A stretch of DNA of 64,000 nucleotides from Aquilaria yunnanensis (GCA_039654915.1 CM077595.1:90003501-90067500); one strand, 5' to 3'. Counted from the first letter of the stretch, positions 20,226 to 33,058 are shown. Notes: generated by a model from the letters alone, not told the origin. Numbers and translations: made by a program.

Positions 20226-22033
20226 TAACTTTATTATTATCATTGTTACTAATTTACTAACTTTATTATTTTTTTATTATTGTTACTAACTTACTAACTT
20301 TTATTTTTATTGTTGTTATTATTGTTAACGATTAAATCAATTAACATCATTAACTTTTATTATTGTTATTATTAATTTTAACCATTAACTTTACTAACTT
20401 TTGACAATTTTTATCATTGTTGTTAACAACTAATTTTTTTATTTTATTATTATAATTATTGTGGATGGCCAAATAAGCCCCACTTTATTATTAATTGTCT
20501 CTTTTAGGTGTTTAAATTTAGTTATTATAAAAAAAAAAAAAAGAATTTTATGTGAATAATTTATTAAGGTTAATTAAAAATCATTTTTAAAAGCCAATTA
20601 TCTTTTGTTATTTCTAAAACACATATTTCTTAAAAAAAAAAGAGAACAACAACAAAAATTTAATCTTTTATTCCTTTACTAAAATAATTGAATAAACATA
20701 AGTAAATAACAACTAATTAAAAGAAAATCCTTTTATGTGAATGATTAATTTTATTCTTTAAGACTAGCATAAATGTTTTAAAAAAAAAAAAAAGCTAATT
20801 ATCTTTTATTATTTCTTGAAGGAGCAATAAGAAAAATTAATTAACTTTTTATCCCTTTTATTAAAATTAATAAACAAACATAATTAAATAATTCTAAATA
20901 TACAAATCAATTCTTTTTCAACATATCTTTAAAGTAATGATATTAAAATTTAAAAATTCAAGAAAAATCTAATAAAATTATAATTAAAATTAATAATTAA
21001 AAATTAAAAATTAAAAATTTTTAAAAATTAAATTCCATGTCCAAATGATCCGCCAGGATCCATGGCTTGGAAATATTTTTAAATAAAGTATACAAATAAA
21101 TTTTTCTTTATTAAAAATAAAAACTTTGGACTAATATATTAATTATTTAATAAAATATAAATTTTTAGCTTTCTTTATTAATAAAAAGAATAAAAAGAAT
21201 AAAAATTTTAGGATAATATTTTATTCAATAATATTTTACTTATTTATTTTAAAATAATGAAAAGATATAACTTTTTGTTTCCTTTATAAAAATCTTAGTC
21301 AAATGATTTCAAAAATATAAAAAAAAAAAAGAAGAAAACCTCCACTTTATTTATTGTTATTTAATGGTTAAACTCATTTCATTTAAAGAAATTAGCCATA
21401 AAAAAAAATATATATGTAAAATAAATCTGAACCATGTTGTTAAGTCAAAAAAAAATAAAAGTAGTTCATGGTATATTGGCTGGAAACTGTCCCGTGCCCG
21501 CTTTTGAGCTGCTTCACCTGGTGAAGAGGGTCTTGCTGAGTAACAACGCCCCGTACCATGATCAAAGATTTTTATTTTTAAACTCTTTGATTCCTTTAAA
21601 TTAACTTCTTATTAAATAAAAAATTAATTATTTTTTTAATTCTTTTATAAATTGAGTAATTCTTTAAATAATAAATATCCTTCATTAAACAAGAAAAATC
21701 AGATAAGAAAAAGAAAAGAAAGATAAGAGAAAGATAAAAATCAAAAAGAAAAGAAAAGAAAGAAAAGAATAATAAGATATAAAAAAAGAAAGATTTTTTT
21801 TAAAATCATTAACAAATTTAATAAAAAAGACTTATAAGTTAAACCAATAATTAATTCCATAAAATAATAATTAAATAGTTAAATTTAAATTAATTTCCAT
21901 ATCCGGATGATCCGGCAGGATCTACGGTTTGGAAATATCAACTTTTTTTTTTAAAAAAAACTATGTAAATTAAATAAAAAGATAAAAATCCATATTTTTA
22001 CAAAATGGATAAAATTATTTAAAATTTCACCAA

Positions 22034-22124
22034 ATTCCGTGTCCAAATGACTCGGCAGAGTCCATGGTTCGGAATCAAAATCTTCCGTGTCCAAATGACT
22101 CGGCAGAGTCCATGGTTCGGAAGT
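22034..22124 (+). repeat. Two hairpin-motif copies near the solo LTR 3' end
   Basis: Two nearly identical copies of TTCCGTGTCCAAATGACTCG followed by GCAGAGTCCATGGTTCGGAA. Equivalent copies occur in the other LTR at 9049-9143. Confidence 0.8.
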
Positions 22125-22534
22125 ATAAAATTTTACCCGAATTAATTACCAAAATCAACATTTTCGACTAATTCAGTTAAAATATCTAAATTAACTGAAA
22201 ATTTTTTAAAGCAAAGTAAAACAAAATTAAAATCAACTAAGGTGCCAATTTTGGGCGCTATAACAATATTGTTTTAGCGTAACCGTACTCCCGATCCCCG
22301 AACTCTCGCAGACCATATTTTAAGGTATCCAATCGACCTGAGCGAAAATCGATTGGTGGCGACTCCCGAAAACCCTACGTTGCCACACTAACCTTCACTA
22401 AATGATGATTAGCGACGGCTAAACTTAGTGACAGACAGTCATGGCTAAACTTTTATTGGACTTTTAGCGACTGTTAGCGGTTTCTAATTATCAACTATTT
22501 TTAGCTGTTGCTAAATCATCATTTTCTAGTCATG

Positions 22535-23166
22535 TTCCTTCAAAGTTCTTTCATAGGCACATTTTGCAAAGAATTTGGGAGAAGCTAAGCAAAGTACTAA
22601 AGAACTAAAAATAGGTACTAACTCGGCTATGAGTCTCAAATGAAGGTATGCTAGAATTTGCATTCAATTGGATTTAAGTACACTATTCGAACAAAAAATC
22701 TAGGTTGATCATCATGTTCAACGAGTGCTATACACTACAAGATAAATGTGTTAAAGTAATTGAAAGGAGCGACTAGAATTCAATCATTGAACATGTTTAA
22801 TCGCCCTTCAGTCACTATTATATGGGGCTTACTTTTTGAGCAACTAAAGAATAACTAAAATTTTTAGTTGCCACCATTCAGTCATTTTTCAGTCAATATT
22901 TAGTAGTCATTTAGTCACATTCATTCGCCCCCAATTTTCGCAACTACAATTTTAACTTTGTCGCAAATGCGGAAAGCTCTACAACACGAAACATACCTTC
23001 CATTTCACTCAGGATCTTCTTCCACTTTTATCTTTTCAACTCCTTTATCTTTTATTCAGTCCCTAAGAATTTCTTGCGCTTTTTCTCGCCTTCCTAGTTC
23101 TCTCCACCAATTCAGCCTCAGGGTGCCCCTAATCCCTACCCCTCCCACCTGCCATTGTAATAAAGA
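22535..23166. other. Unassigned sequence with one CACTA-type terminus
   Basis: CACTACAAGAT at about 22733 looks like the end of a CACTA transposon, followed by repeated TTAGTCACT/AGTCATTT words, but no partner end was found. From 22958 an open frame of about 114 codons has no recognisable features. Confidence 0.3.
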
Positions 23167-23340
23167 ATGGACTCCATTAAGCTCAAACACCTCTCCCGGA
23201 TGTTTGATTACAACGGTAATGGCACAATTACCAAGAAGGTGCTTAACAACTCATTGGAGAATTTGGGGAACCTTATCCCCAATAAAGAGCTCACCTAGAT
23301 GATCTAGAAGATCAATGTCAATGATGATGAAGGAAGCTAG
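23167..23340 (+). pseudogene. Calmodulin-like (CML3/CML7-type) pseudogene fragment
   Basis: From an ATG at 23167 the frame encodes MFDYNGNGTITKK, a first EF-hand loop, then LENLGNLIPNKELT, typical of CML3/CML7-type calmodulin-like calcium sensors. TAG stops at 23296-23298 and 23305-23307 replace residues that are normally Gln and Glu, and the frame ends at 23340. The following EF-hands are missing. No intron is visible, but CML genes are often intronless, so a retroposed origin cannot be judged. The next 270 bp look like decayed 3' sequence. Confidence 0.7.
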
Positions 23341-23614
23341 CTAGAGAGAAAAGTGTGGCTACACAGACAGAGGCCAGCTGTTTTCATGAACGGGTATATT
23401 TTGCTCTATGGACATGCAGGTTGGGCTTGAAATGATGGTCTATTTTGTTCTAATAGATGCTACGGGGAATACTTTATTTTCCAAATTATGCAATGCCTAT
23501 TATGTAGACCTAGGCTAGTTTTCTTCCTGTTTTTTGTGCTATTTGGATGTTTTTGTTTCATTCTTTGCCTTTTAATACATTCATATTTACCAAAAAATAA
23601 AAAACCATTGTGTA

Positions 23615-25031
23615 TGATGGGTTTCGGGAGCCAAACAGCGCAGCGGAATTTAATCGAAACCCTCCAGGATCCAAGTGAAACGGGGTAAACTGGGTGTTCG
23701 AAAAATTTCATACCTAATTTTCGGTTGAGATCTCTCACTCAACTGTAGAATCGAATCGCAAAACCTGAACAGTTGACGTGTTCAGGCTCTCTATGGTATC
23801 CACACGAGCCTCTCGGGATCACCACGCTTCTACCACGTCCCGGCAGATGCGTTTCTCTTGCGCTCGCAGTGCTAGCTTGCGTCCTTCAAGGAATTGCAAG
23901 AGAATAGTGCGGTTGTCCTTTTGGGAGACTAGGGCAAGGAGACCTGCGAATTTCTCACTAGAAGTTGTATTTATAGTGAGACTCAACTTCCAGGCCTAAT
24001 AGGTTTCAAAGCCCTAATCCAATTAGGCTTTAATTTCGGGCTTAATAATGGCTCAACTATTGGGCCCATTATTAATACGAAATTATTGTGAAACCAAAAC
24101 CCAAATTATTAGCCCATGCACTCTAATGATCCAAATAGTTCTATGTGTGTGACCGAATAGGCTTTTACCACGTTGGCAATGATCATAAATCACATTTATG
24201 ATCATAAGCAATGAGCGGTGTCTAGCAACACATCATTGCTACCCAAGTGACAAGATTGTCGATGATTCGACTAAACCTTTATGATCATCACCGATATATG
24301 CCATTGTCCCTTTGTCTAAGATATCAAGACTAAGCATGAGACATGGAATGTGTCACTCTCGTATAGCCCAATCTTTGGTTTCTTAATTACCGAGTAGACC
24401 AACTTAAACTGATGACATTGATATCGTATATCAACTCATCCGAGCATGGCCATGTATTTTTCTAAGTATTACTCTATCAAGGGGTCCGAAGATATCACTC
24501 CCGTTACATAGGAGGGACAAATCTCATCTTGATCATACAAATCCCTCCTCATGATATGTGACATACCCAATGACCTCCTTCAAGTTCACTCAGTTACGAG
24601 CAACAAAGGAAAGTATTAAAGTATGTGACTCACATGTAGGGAACCTTGATGATCTTAGGTCAAAGGACTACATATACCATGATCACTATGAGAATCACTT
24701 ATGACACTCATATAACGATCCATGTAATGTTCTCATGGTGGGTCGGTCCAGTACACAAGTTCTCCAACTTATACCCATATGTAGACTACATATCTCATAT
24801 TAGTCTCCACATATGCTAGTCATTATGTATTATTGCAACCCGCTCCACAATAATACTAGACCAGTGACTTTTAAGAATATTATTATTCTAGGGTTACAAT
24901 TATGTTTGTTAAGTTACGCAGAAACAAAACAACAAACATAATTGCTAGATTAATGCTTTAATAAAATATCATGACTCAATGTGTAAAAAATACAATCATC
25001 TCATGATTGGCTTTTGGGCACAACACTAACA
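23615..25031 (-). mobile_element. 1.4 kb Copia-like solo LTR
   Basis: On the minus strand it begins TGTTAGTGTTGTGCCCAAAA and ends GAAACCCATCA. Flanks GTGTA (23610-23614) and GTATA (25032-25036) match at 4 of 5 bases as a target duplication. A TATAAATA box at 23968-23975 supports the orientation. No internal coding region is present. The Copia assignment rests on LTR style only. Confidence 0.65.
23968..23975 (-). promoter_or_regulatory. TATA box of the solo LTR
   Basis: TCACTATAAATACAAC on the minus strand, about 1.06 kb from the LTR start, a normal U3 position. Confidence 0.5.
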
Positions 25032-25036
25032 GTATA

Positions 25037-26392
25037 TGAAGCTCCAAACTCTGTTGTATAGAAATTTTATCCAACTTCTTTACCTCACAATAGCAGTTGC
25101 CCCTGACATTGGATTCTTTGTTTGGCAAAGAACACCATAAAATGCTTCTTATATCTGAAACCAACCATCTTTTTTTCCTTTTATATTTACCTTTTTCATT
25201 TTGTTTTATTCAAAGACATCTTATATTTATTACCTTGTAAGGAGTGGAGGCAGCATCTTTTCTTAGTGGAGGTTGAGTTGAAGAATTTTTTCTTAGGATG
25301 CGTGAACCAAAACTAACATGTAACAGTTTCTAAACATAAACGTAACTATATGTATAAAATTTAACTAATAATATTGAAATAAACAAAATGAATATTATAG
25401 GTATATTGTATTGTCAGTGTAATAACATTCATTTTAAACTATAAAAATTATGTCTGAATTTTTTTTATTTTTCTAAATATACATAAATAAATTTTTAAAC
25501 AAATACTGATACATAAATTAAGGTGATAGAGTTAGGGGGTTGGCAGCGCCATTATCTCTTGTGGGCTTATATTCCACCTAGAGGATGGTATGGCACTTCC
25601 GTAAAAGTTTAGGAGTAAAAGGAAAAGAAAAACTAAGTTAGGGATCGATTTGCACTTGCATCAAAGACTTATACCAAGTTTGCAATTTGGCACCACCAGC
25701 TTGATTTTTATAGCATTCTGCTCTGCTGATGTCCGCGTTCAAATGGACCCAACCGTGGTCATCAACCATAAAACTGTTTTTTTTTTTTATGGAACCATAT
25801 AATTGTTCTTTTATTGAAGCTATCATATTTTTCTGAGCTAGGTTAGGGAGGGGAAATTAATCATTTAAACATTTAACCTTCCAGCAATAGCTTTTATACT
25901 CGAATAAACAATTAATCTTTGCACCACTCAATTAATATTATTTTGATACCACTTAAACAAAAAATTACATTAACTGGATAGTAGTAAGTATTCATTTTGA
26001 ATACAAATACTTTATTAATGGTTTTCTTCACTATCGGAGATCTGCTTCAAATAGCAAGAACGTGAAAAATGCTACCACACTCAAATTACATCAATCCAAT
26101 GTTTTCTCTATTAGACAATGTTAAAGATACAATTACTAGAAGACTAAATTCAAAATATTGGCTGTTAAAGAGGCTGGCCGCACCAGAGACATCATAAACC
26201 GTAATTATAATTCCTAAAATTGAAAAAGAAAAACAAAGAAATATCAGCCTCACCAACATGTAAGCTAGCTTATATATAATTGGTAAACATCTAATTGGTA
26301 AACGACTTTTTTGTTTGAATTAAAAAATATATTTCAAAACTTACACGTATGACAAATGGTGATTTTTTGCCAACAATCCTGGTTCCCGAATT
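25037..26392. other. Intergenic region with one unrecognised short frame
   Basis: 25638-25826 on the minus strand is open for 62 codons with the composition of a real exon (VDDHGWVHLNADISRAEC and later GGAKLQTWYKSL), ending in a stop. I do not recognise a family, and no splice partners were found. The remainder is AT-rich with no feature. Confidence 0.3.
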
Positions 26393-27090
26393 TCAGTCTT
26401 TTTTCATCAGTTTGCAGAGAACATAATTTGGCTCCTGCATTTTAGTCATTGCTAAAAACTTCAATATATAAATCGATATGAAATTGAAACAGAGCAATAT
26501 ATATATATATATATATATATATTGAGTAAGTAATGTTACAGACCGTAATATCAGGAGCAGTGTAATGGTACTCGTGCATGATCCAGTTTGTCTTGGTTCC
26601 AGCTGAATGGCAACCATGATACAGAACCAAATACTTCTTAACACCAATTTGTTGCTTGGTCCTGCTACACTTCACCTCCCGACCTTCGCTTGTTATTTTC
26701 CAATAACCATTCTTTATGGTCCTATCAACGAAAGTCTTCTTCATATTTTTATACCTTGGTTGGCAAAAGAAGTACCACACCGGCTCATTTCCATGTATGT
26801 GAGTTAGCACTAGGAGGGAAAAAAAAACATGCATCAAACAAATAATTAGAATTCATGCAAATTAAGTAAGAATTTGTACACGTGAACAAATATAAAAGAG
26901 ATGGTATGTAGATTTTCTTACATGTTAATTCAGAAGGATCCCACTGTTTAAGGTCGTGAATTTCAGCTATTGGATGAACTTGAGAATGAATGCCAAGAAG
27001 TTTGTTCCTTAGAAAATAAGAAACCAACATCTTATCGTCGGGGTTGAATCCAAACCCTTCAGTGTTACAGTTGGTACAGTTGCAACTCAT
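26393..27090 (-). CDS. Short NAC-domain transcription factor, 158 residues
   Basis: Three exons on the minus strand: 27090-26922, 26809-26544 and 26434-26393. Donors are AACAT|GTAAG and ACG|GTCTG; acceptors are CCTAG and TGCAG; phase is kept. The product is a NAC DNA-binding domain: GFGFNPDDKMLVSYFLRNKL (subdomain A, where most have HPTDEEL), AEIHDLKQWDPSEL (B), GNEPVWYFF and GYWKITSEG (C), IGVKKYLVLY with NWIMHEYHY (D), and YVLCKLMKK (E). It stops right after subdomain E, so the usual C-terminal activation region is missing. It could bind DNA or dimerise without activating. The first intron position is the normal NAC one. I cannot exclude a longer form through another acceptor. Confidence 0.8.
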
Positions 27091-27201
27091 TCTAATATGT
27101 ATGATTTTTTTTTTGTTTGAACGCAAAAAATAAACTAACTAGAGAGAGATTTAGAGATTGAATAAGGACTTGTTTGAGGGAGATGATCCAGCCATGGCTA
27201 G

Positions 27202-27213
27202 CTCTTAAATAGG
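27202..27213 (-). promoter_or_regulatory. Possible TATA region of the short NAC gene
   Basis: CCTATTTAAGAG on the minus strand, about 112 bp before the ATG. Confidence 0.35.
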
Positions 27214-28685
27214 ACCACGACTACTTTACATTGAAGAGGGATTTGTTGTTGTTACTTATTAGCCCTGAAGTACCCCCTCCTCTCAAAATCATCCTACTTA
27301 GTTTTTAATGTTTGGTCTTTGCACCATTCAAACTTCTTCCCCAAGTACCTACTGGACCCCCCAAACTGGTTTCATCTGATATGTTTGGAAGTTACAACAA
27401 TATAACCGGAATAACACTCATATAGTAGCTTTAATTTTGATGTATACAATAAATTCCGCAGTGAACTGAAAATAACTTGTACATACATGATAATTAATGT
27501 GATAAAAACAAATACTCTTATACGTATGGGTAGAAGTAAATATTAAGTGACCAGCTAAGTTACTCCCAGGTCAATTCATGTGAATGTTGTAGCTAGTTCG
27601 TCATTCATCAATTAATATCTATAGCTCGAGTAGCAATTTACAAATGTACCATAGTAATTTCTTTGCACTACAGTGGATTCCTCGTTTTTTTTTTCCCTCT
27701 TGCACTTAAATTTGTAACTTGTAATATGCGTGCGTGTATATATGAAACAAATTCATGTGCATCTTGTTGTAATTTGCACACTTTGTGATTTTTAATCTAT
27801 GTTGTAGTTGCCCGTGCAAATAAATTGCACCTGAAATTTAATTAATGAAGAAATGGTAGTATATGTTTATAGTTATAAAATAGGTGACTGAAATAATATA
27901 TATTATTATATGCTAGTTTTGTGATTAAGATGTTTAGCTTTTGGAATTAGGCACATAGAATAAGAATAGGAGGGGAACTTAGGAAAGAATCAGCCCATCA
28001 TTGCTGACACGTATTACTTACAACAACATAAAATTATGATGACAGTGGGACACGGAGACGCAGAAAAGTGCAACAAGTGGCGAGTGGCGACAGGATAATA
28101 TGGAGTGAAAGGAACATTCTAGAAATTTAAGCAGTAGATCGGAAATTTCCGTTTTTTTCTTGGACGAAAATGTGTCCATATATCACAAATATTATTGTGT
28201 GACTTTAGGTTCTTATATACTTGTACTCCAATATAAATTTTAAAGATTTAAGCTTTCATACCTAAGAAAAATAATTAAACTCTCACAAATTTCTAAAGAT
28301 ATATATCAAAGTGCCACAGCTAAAATTAAAAAAATACAGATTGTTGATCTCATAAGTTGCTTTTTATTAATATGAAAGAGTAACACATCAGTATTTATAC
28401 CGATAGATATGGAAGTTATTTTTTTTTTATTTGTGATTTTTTCAGTGAAAGGAAAATTTTAAAAATTTATGAAGTAGATACGAAATTTTGGTTATTCAAT
28501 TGTTCTTGAACGATAATATTCTTGTGTGACTGGAGGTTAGATTAGTAAATGTACAGGTATTGTGATATTTTATAATTACTCTCTAGGTTTGTATTACAGT
28601 TACATTTTTAAGATTTGAAAAATTACATTTTTTCTTTGCTTCTTCTATACTATCTAACAGCAAGTTCTGAAATTATAATTTAAAC
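27214..28685. other. No gene seen
   Basis: AT-rich intergenic DNA between the NAC gene and a CACTA element. No long frame, repeat array or RNA gene was recognised. Confidence 0.5.
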
Positions 28686-28921
28686 TGTCACTATAAGGGG
28701 GGACGGGTTATTCTCTATGCATGATTGCTACGATTTTAATTGTAGAAAAAAAATTATAGGAAAATTGTCCGAAATGTTGGGGTTGACTAGTCAATGGGTA
28801 TTTATTCTATGATTTTACTGCTCCTGTGATGTGATGTTAAAAATTGTCGAAAATGTGTTAGCATGAATTGGTAAAAAAAATGCGATGATTTTGATAGGGA
28901 AAAAATTGAGGGAACTGACAT

Positions 28922-31900
28922 TAGAGGTGAGACATGAGCCGGTTCAACCCATCCCAAACTGGTCAAACCCGCCTCGCCCCGTGCCCTGAACAAAACATCT
29001 AAATATATAAGCCGAATATGGGCTTGTAAAGGGAGATTACAGTGCCAAATGGACCAACCCGGCCCAGAACCCAGCCCCGCCCGTGACCCGACCCGTAGAC
29101 CGGCAGGTCCGGTCCGGGCTTGGAGCTCACCAACAACACCTTCCTCCAATGGAAACCTATAAAAATATTTTTTAAAAATTGGTTAATTACACAGTAGGTC
29201 CTTCAATGGTTTTTTGCTCCATTTAACCCCAAAAATTTCATTTTCACCCATCCCAACAACTAAATTTTAAGAACTTTTTTAGTCCAAATAATTTTTAGCC
29301 CTCCCTTACAAAAACCAATGCCATTTTCACTATATCATCACAACATGACTCAATCTCTCTTCTTCCTCTACTATATTTTCTCAAGCATTTGAGCTTTTTT
29401 CTTAATCTCTTCTAAATTTCTTACTAATCTCCCGCCTAATATCTTCATAATCTCCTTTTAATTTTGCATTAATCACTACTATTAGTCCGTGACTCATGGC
29501 TTCAAGAGGAAAGGGCAAGGCAATAGAGAGTTCATCTTCCCGCACTACCGGCCTTTGATGCTTGTTCCGTCGCCTTTCTCGGCCTGTCGATAAAGGCATC
29601 TCAATTGAAGAATTGCACGACGATTATGCCGGAATTGATATGACGAATTACGATTTGGGACTCAGATATCAATTATCGAATGATGAAGTTGAAGAGTTGG
29701 ATGCGATGGCGGCTGGGAATCCGTTAACACAACCGATGCCGACAAGTCATGAATCCACCGTTAAGGAAACCCAAAGACAAGGTAAATCCTCGAGACTAAC
29801 TACTTGGGTTTGGGAGCATTATGAGCTCATACACAAAGGGGAGTCGAGATATAGAAAATGCAAACATTGTGGGAAAAAATTGGTGCATAAAAAGAATTAT
29901 GGCACTGGAACACTGAAGCAACATATTGAAAATCAACATCCTAACGTCCTCCCCAGTGTCGGGACTAGTTCAAGGGGACAAACACAACTTGGGTCTACAA
30001 CCAACGCTGGCGGGTCAGGTATATTTCGTTTTAACCAACAATCTTGTAGAGAAGACATGATAAATTGGATGATACTTACCGAAAAACTATTTTCACAAGC
30101 TAAAGATGTACACCTAGAATCTTGGATTAAATCACTATTAAATCCTGCATTTAAAAAAGTGTCTAGGAAAACCGATAGGAAAGAAAGCTTTAGATTATTT
30201 GAAGCCAGAAAATCAGATTTATAAGCTTATTTTTCTGCTTTTGATCATTGTGTGGCACTCACTTCTGATATGTAGACATCACCTATAGGTCGATCATTTT
30301 ATTGTGTTACTTCTCATTACATTGATTCTGATTGGATTATGCAAAAATAATTTTTTTCATTTAGGGTTATTGAAACGGATCATACTGATTATCACATATT
30401 CAATTGTATGTTAGAAACTTAACGTGATTTTTTTTGCGCTGATAAAGTCCTGTGCCTTTCATTTGATAATGCTTCAAACAATGATATTATCGCTCGCTTT
30501 TTGAGTCAAACATTGAAACTACCTTTCAATAGTGCATTCTTTCACGTTAGATGCATGTGTTATATTTTGAATCTTTGTGTGCAAAAGGGTTCATAAGTTC
30601 TCCAAAATAAAATTCTGCCTATTCGGAACTCATTGACGTATTTGAAATCAAGACCTGTTGTATTTCATGAATTTAAAAGCTTTTGTTTTGAAAATCAAAA
30701 AGAATTTTCTTGGAAATGGTTTAAATTAAATTACTCAACCCACTAGATCTCCACATATTTAATGTTGTAAGATGCATTCCCATATGCAAATTTGTTGACG
30801 CATTTCATGAACTTAAAAATAAGTTGTGAATTTCTTACGACTGAAGTTTGGGAAAAATGTTCTAAAATCGGTGAATTACTTAAATCTTTTTACGAGGTTA
30901 CTGAATTTTTTTCTGGTGTTTACAACCCAACCATTCATCAGTTTAAAGATGATGAGTTGTTAAAACCAACTGTCGAAGCCATGCGGGCTAAGTGGCTTCA
31001 GTATTTTGAAAATACTTCACCTATCTTTTTAGTTGCTTCTTGTTTGACCCATACGTCAAATTAATGGGTATAACAACATTGTTTGAAAAAAAATTTCAGA
31101 CTTATTTAGAAATGTCTCATATAAATGTTTTGGCTATGTCTGCTACTGCTTCCGAGTACTTGCATTCTTTATACAAGTTATATTGTAAGCGGCATTCAGA
31201 TAAGGTAAGATCTGAAACTCCTTAAACCGAGCCTTTAAGGAAATCAATCTCATCAAGATTCAACCCAGCCTTCCAAATGCTCAAACGACCCCGACCGATG
31301 ATATCGGGATTAGCTGATGTCGATGACTATCTCAACACATCATTCGAGTCAAGTGATGTTGACATATTGGAGTGGTGGAAACAAAAGAGATCAAGGTTTC
31401 CGATCTTGTCAATAATCGCACATGAGATTCTTGTCGTTCCAGTCTCTACCGTATTATCCGAGACAGCGTTAAGTGCAGGAAAATGGGTGATATTGGAGAA
31501 ACGATCAAAATTGACACCCGAGGCGGTAGAAGTATGCGTGTGTAACTGAAATTGGGGCCTCGCAGCACTCTGGCAGCAAGATCAAAAGAGTTCGGATGAT
31601 GAAATAATATCCAATACCGAGACTTGAATTTTTTTTTTTCAATCATACATGTAGTTTGTATTTGATCTAATTATGCTGTTAAACACAGATCATATGTTTC
31701 TATTTTTCATCATTTTCAGAATGTTTTTGTTATTTCAAAATGTAAAGCGTGTTCCGATTATTTGTAAGTGTCATTTGACTTTTGAACTTAATAAAACTTA
31801 CACTAGATGTGATGTTTTTTCATAAAAATATTTATTACATATACAATTAATTATGTTTCTAATTTTTTTAAAAAAATAAACAAAAAACCTCCAAAACCGC

Positions 31901-32027
31901 CCTGCCCCGGGTCTAGCTCGGGACTGCCCCGCCTAGGACCGGGCTAATCCCAGTCCTCCTTGACCCAGGCCTAGGACCAACCGGTCTGGGCCAGTCTCAG
32001 GTTGGGTTGACCCGTCGCCCATCTCTA
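28922..32027 (+). mobile_element. hAT transposon inserted in the CACTA element
   Basis: Termini TAGAGGTGAG and CATCTCTA are inverted repeats, continuing with CCGGTTCAACCC and GGGTTGACCCG. The flanks ACTGACAT (28914-28921) and ATTGACAT (32028-32035) match at 7 of 8, the hAT duplication length. It is 3.1 kb and carries a decayed transposase gene. GC-rich subterminal tracts (GGGCGGGGC, CCTGCCCCGGG) are typical of this group. Confidence 0.85.
29496..31549 (+). pseudogene. hAT transposase pseudogene (BED zinc finger to dimerisation domain)
   Basis: The likely start is the ATG at 29496 (MASRGKGKAIESS). A TGA at 29556-29558 interrupts the same frame, which then runs open to 30224. The BED finger is at about 29848-29940 (CKHCGKKL, then HIENQH). 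A broken RNase-H-like core follows (DSDWIMQK, SFDNASNND, FHVRCMCYILNLCVQ) with stops and frame changes. The C-terminal dimerisation region is at about 31280-31546 (WWKQKRSRFPILS, VPVSTVLSETALSAG). It cannot make an active transposase. Confidence 0.85.
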
Positions 32028-33058
32028 ATTGACATCATTACAAAGTCATATGAAAAGCTTTACACAATTTTCCTGCAAATAGTTTTTCCTACAATTTTGT
32101 TGTGAATAATTTTGTAGCAAAAATTTTTGTCTGAAAATCATAGGAAAAAACATTCTATGATTTTTTTTTTCACTTTTGTTACTATTATGCTACGATTTTT
32201 CTACATATTCAACCACTGCTCTTTTTGCTCTTTTGCTTCAGCTACTACTTCTGTACATTCCCAGTATTCACTTTTTCATGTACAATGCTGTTGAAAATTA
32301 TTTCATATTAAGGTTAGTGATTTATACGTAAACTTTTTTTGAATATATATTGTTGTTATTTGAATACTAGATTTGAAAGAAAGCGTGTGGTTATCATGTA
32401 AACATTTATTCATTGAACCTTTGTTCTCCGTCTGTGATTGTGTTAATAAATAACAAACATAATATTTTAATAAATTAAATTATTGATTTAATATTTTAAT
32501 TTCTAACCAATGCACTCTTTTAATCTTTTAATTTCCCACTAATGTACTCATTTACTCTTTTAATCTCCTACTAATTTCCTACTAATTTATTAAAAATCGT
32601 TGGAAAATTGTCTTAAAAATTTGTGAGGATTTTAAGATTATTATAAAAAAAATTAACTCAAAATTGTCTGAAATAACTTTGTGTGGTCCTAGGAAAATTG
32701 TGGGGAAATTGTAGGAATGTGAACAGAAAAATGAAAAATTGAAATTAGGGAGGAAATTTTGGGGCTGGAAAAGGAAATTAATTCAAAATTGAGAGGATGG
32801 ACAGCGAAAAGTATTTCCTACAATTTTGAGATGTTAACCCTAAGTTGACTCAAAATCGTATGAAAAAACTCCTTAGAAATTATAGGAATATCGTAGGAAA
32901 TGTGGTAACCAAACCATCACCATTAGCCTATAAATATCCATACCCTTCTCCTTTCCACTTCATCCCCAAATCTCCTTCTCCTCTCATCCTCAATCTCTCT
33001 GCAACTCCTTTCCTCCAGTTATACTTCTCTCCCTTCCTTTAATTTAATTACTTACCTG

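Larger units (their letters stand above)
17164..22387 (+). mobile_element. 5.2 kb solo LTR of a gypsy-type retrotransposon
   Basis: It starts TGTTGACACCCAATTTCGTC and ends ACGTTGCCACA, the same termini as the LTR at 8780-11318. It is flanked by a perfect 5-bp target duplication CTAAC (17159-17163 and 22388-22392). No internal retroviral genes are present. It is twice as long as the other LTR because it carries a GC/CT-rich island and extra tandem repeats. Confidence 0.9.
16684..22534. mobile_element. Degenerate CACTA-like element split by a solo LTR
   Basis: The outer parts, 16684-17163 and 22393-22534, are dense in CGTCGCTAAATTTAGCGACGG-like units in both orientations, as in CACTA subterminal regions. 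The ends are poor matches to CACTACAAG (GATAACAAG on the left; ATTTTCTAGTCATG on the right). The solo LTR at 17164-22387 lies inside it. Boundaries are uncertain. Confidence 0.4.

Noticed and set aside
22958..23302. 114-codon plus-strand frame
   Set aside because: It overlaps the calmodulin-like fragment in another frame, which has the recognisable protein.
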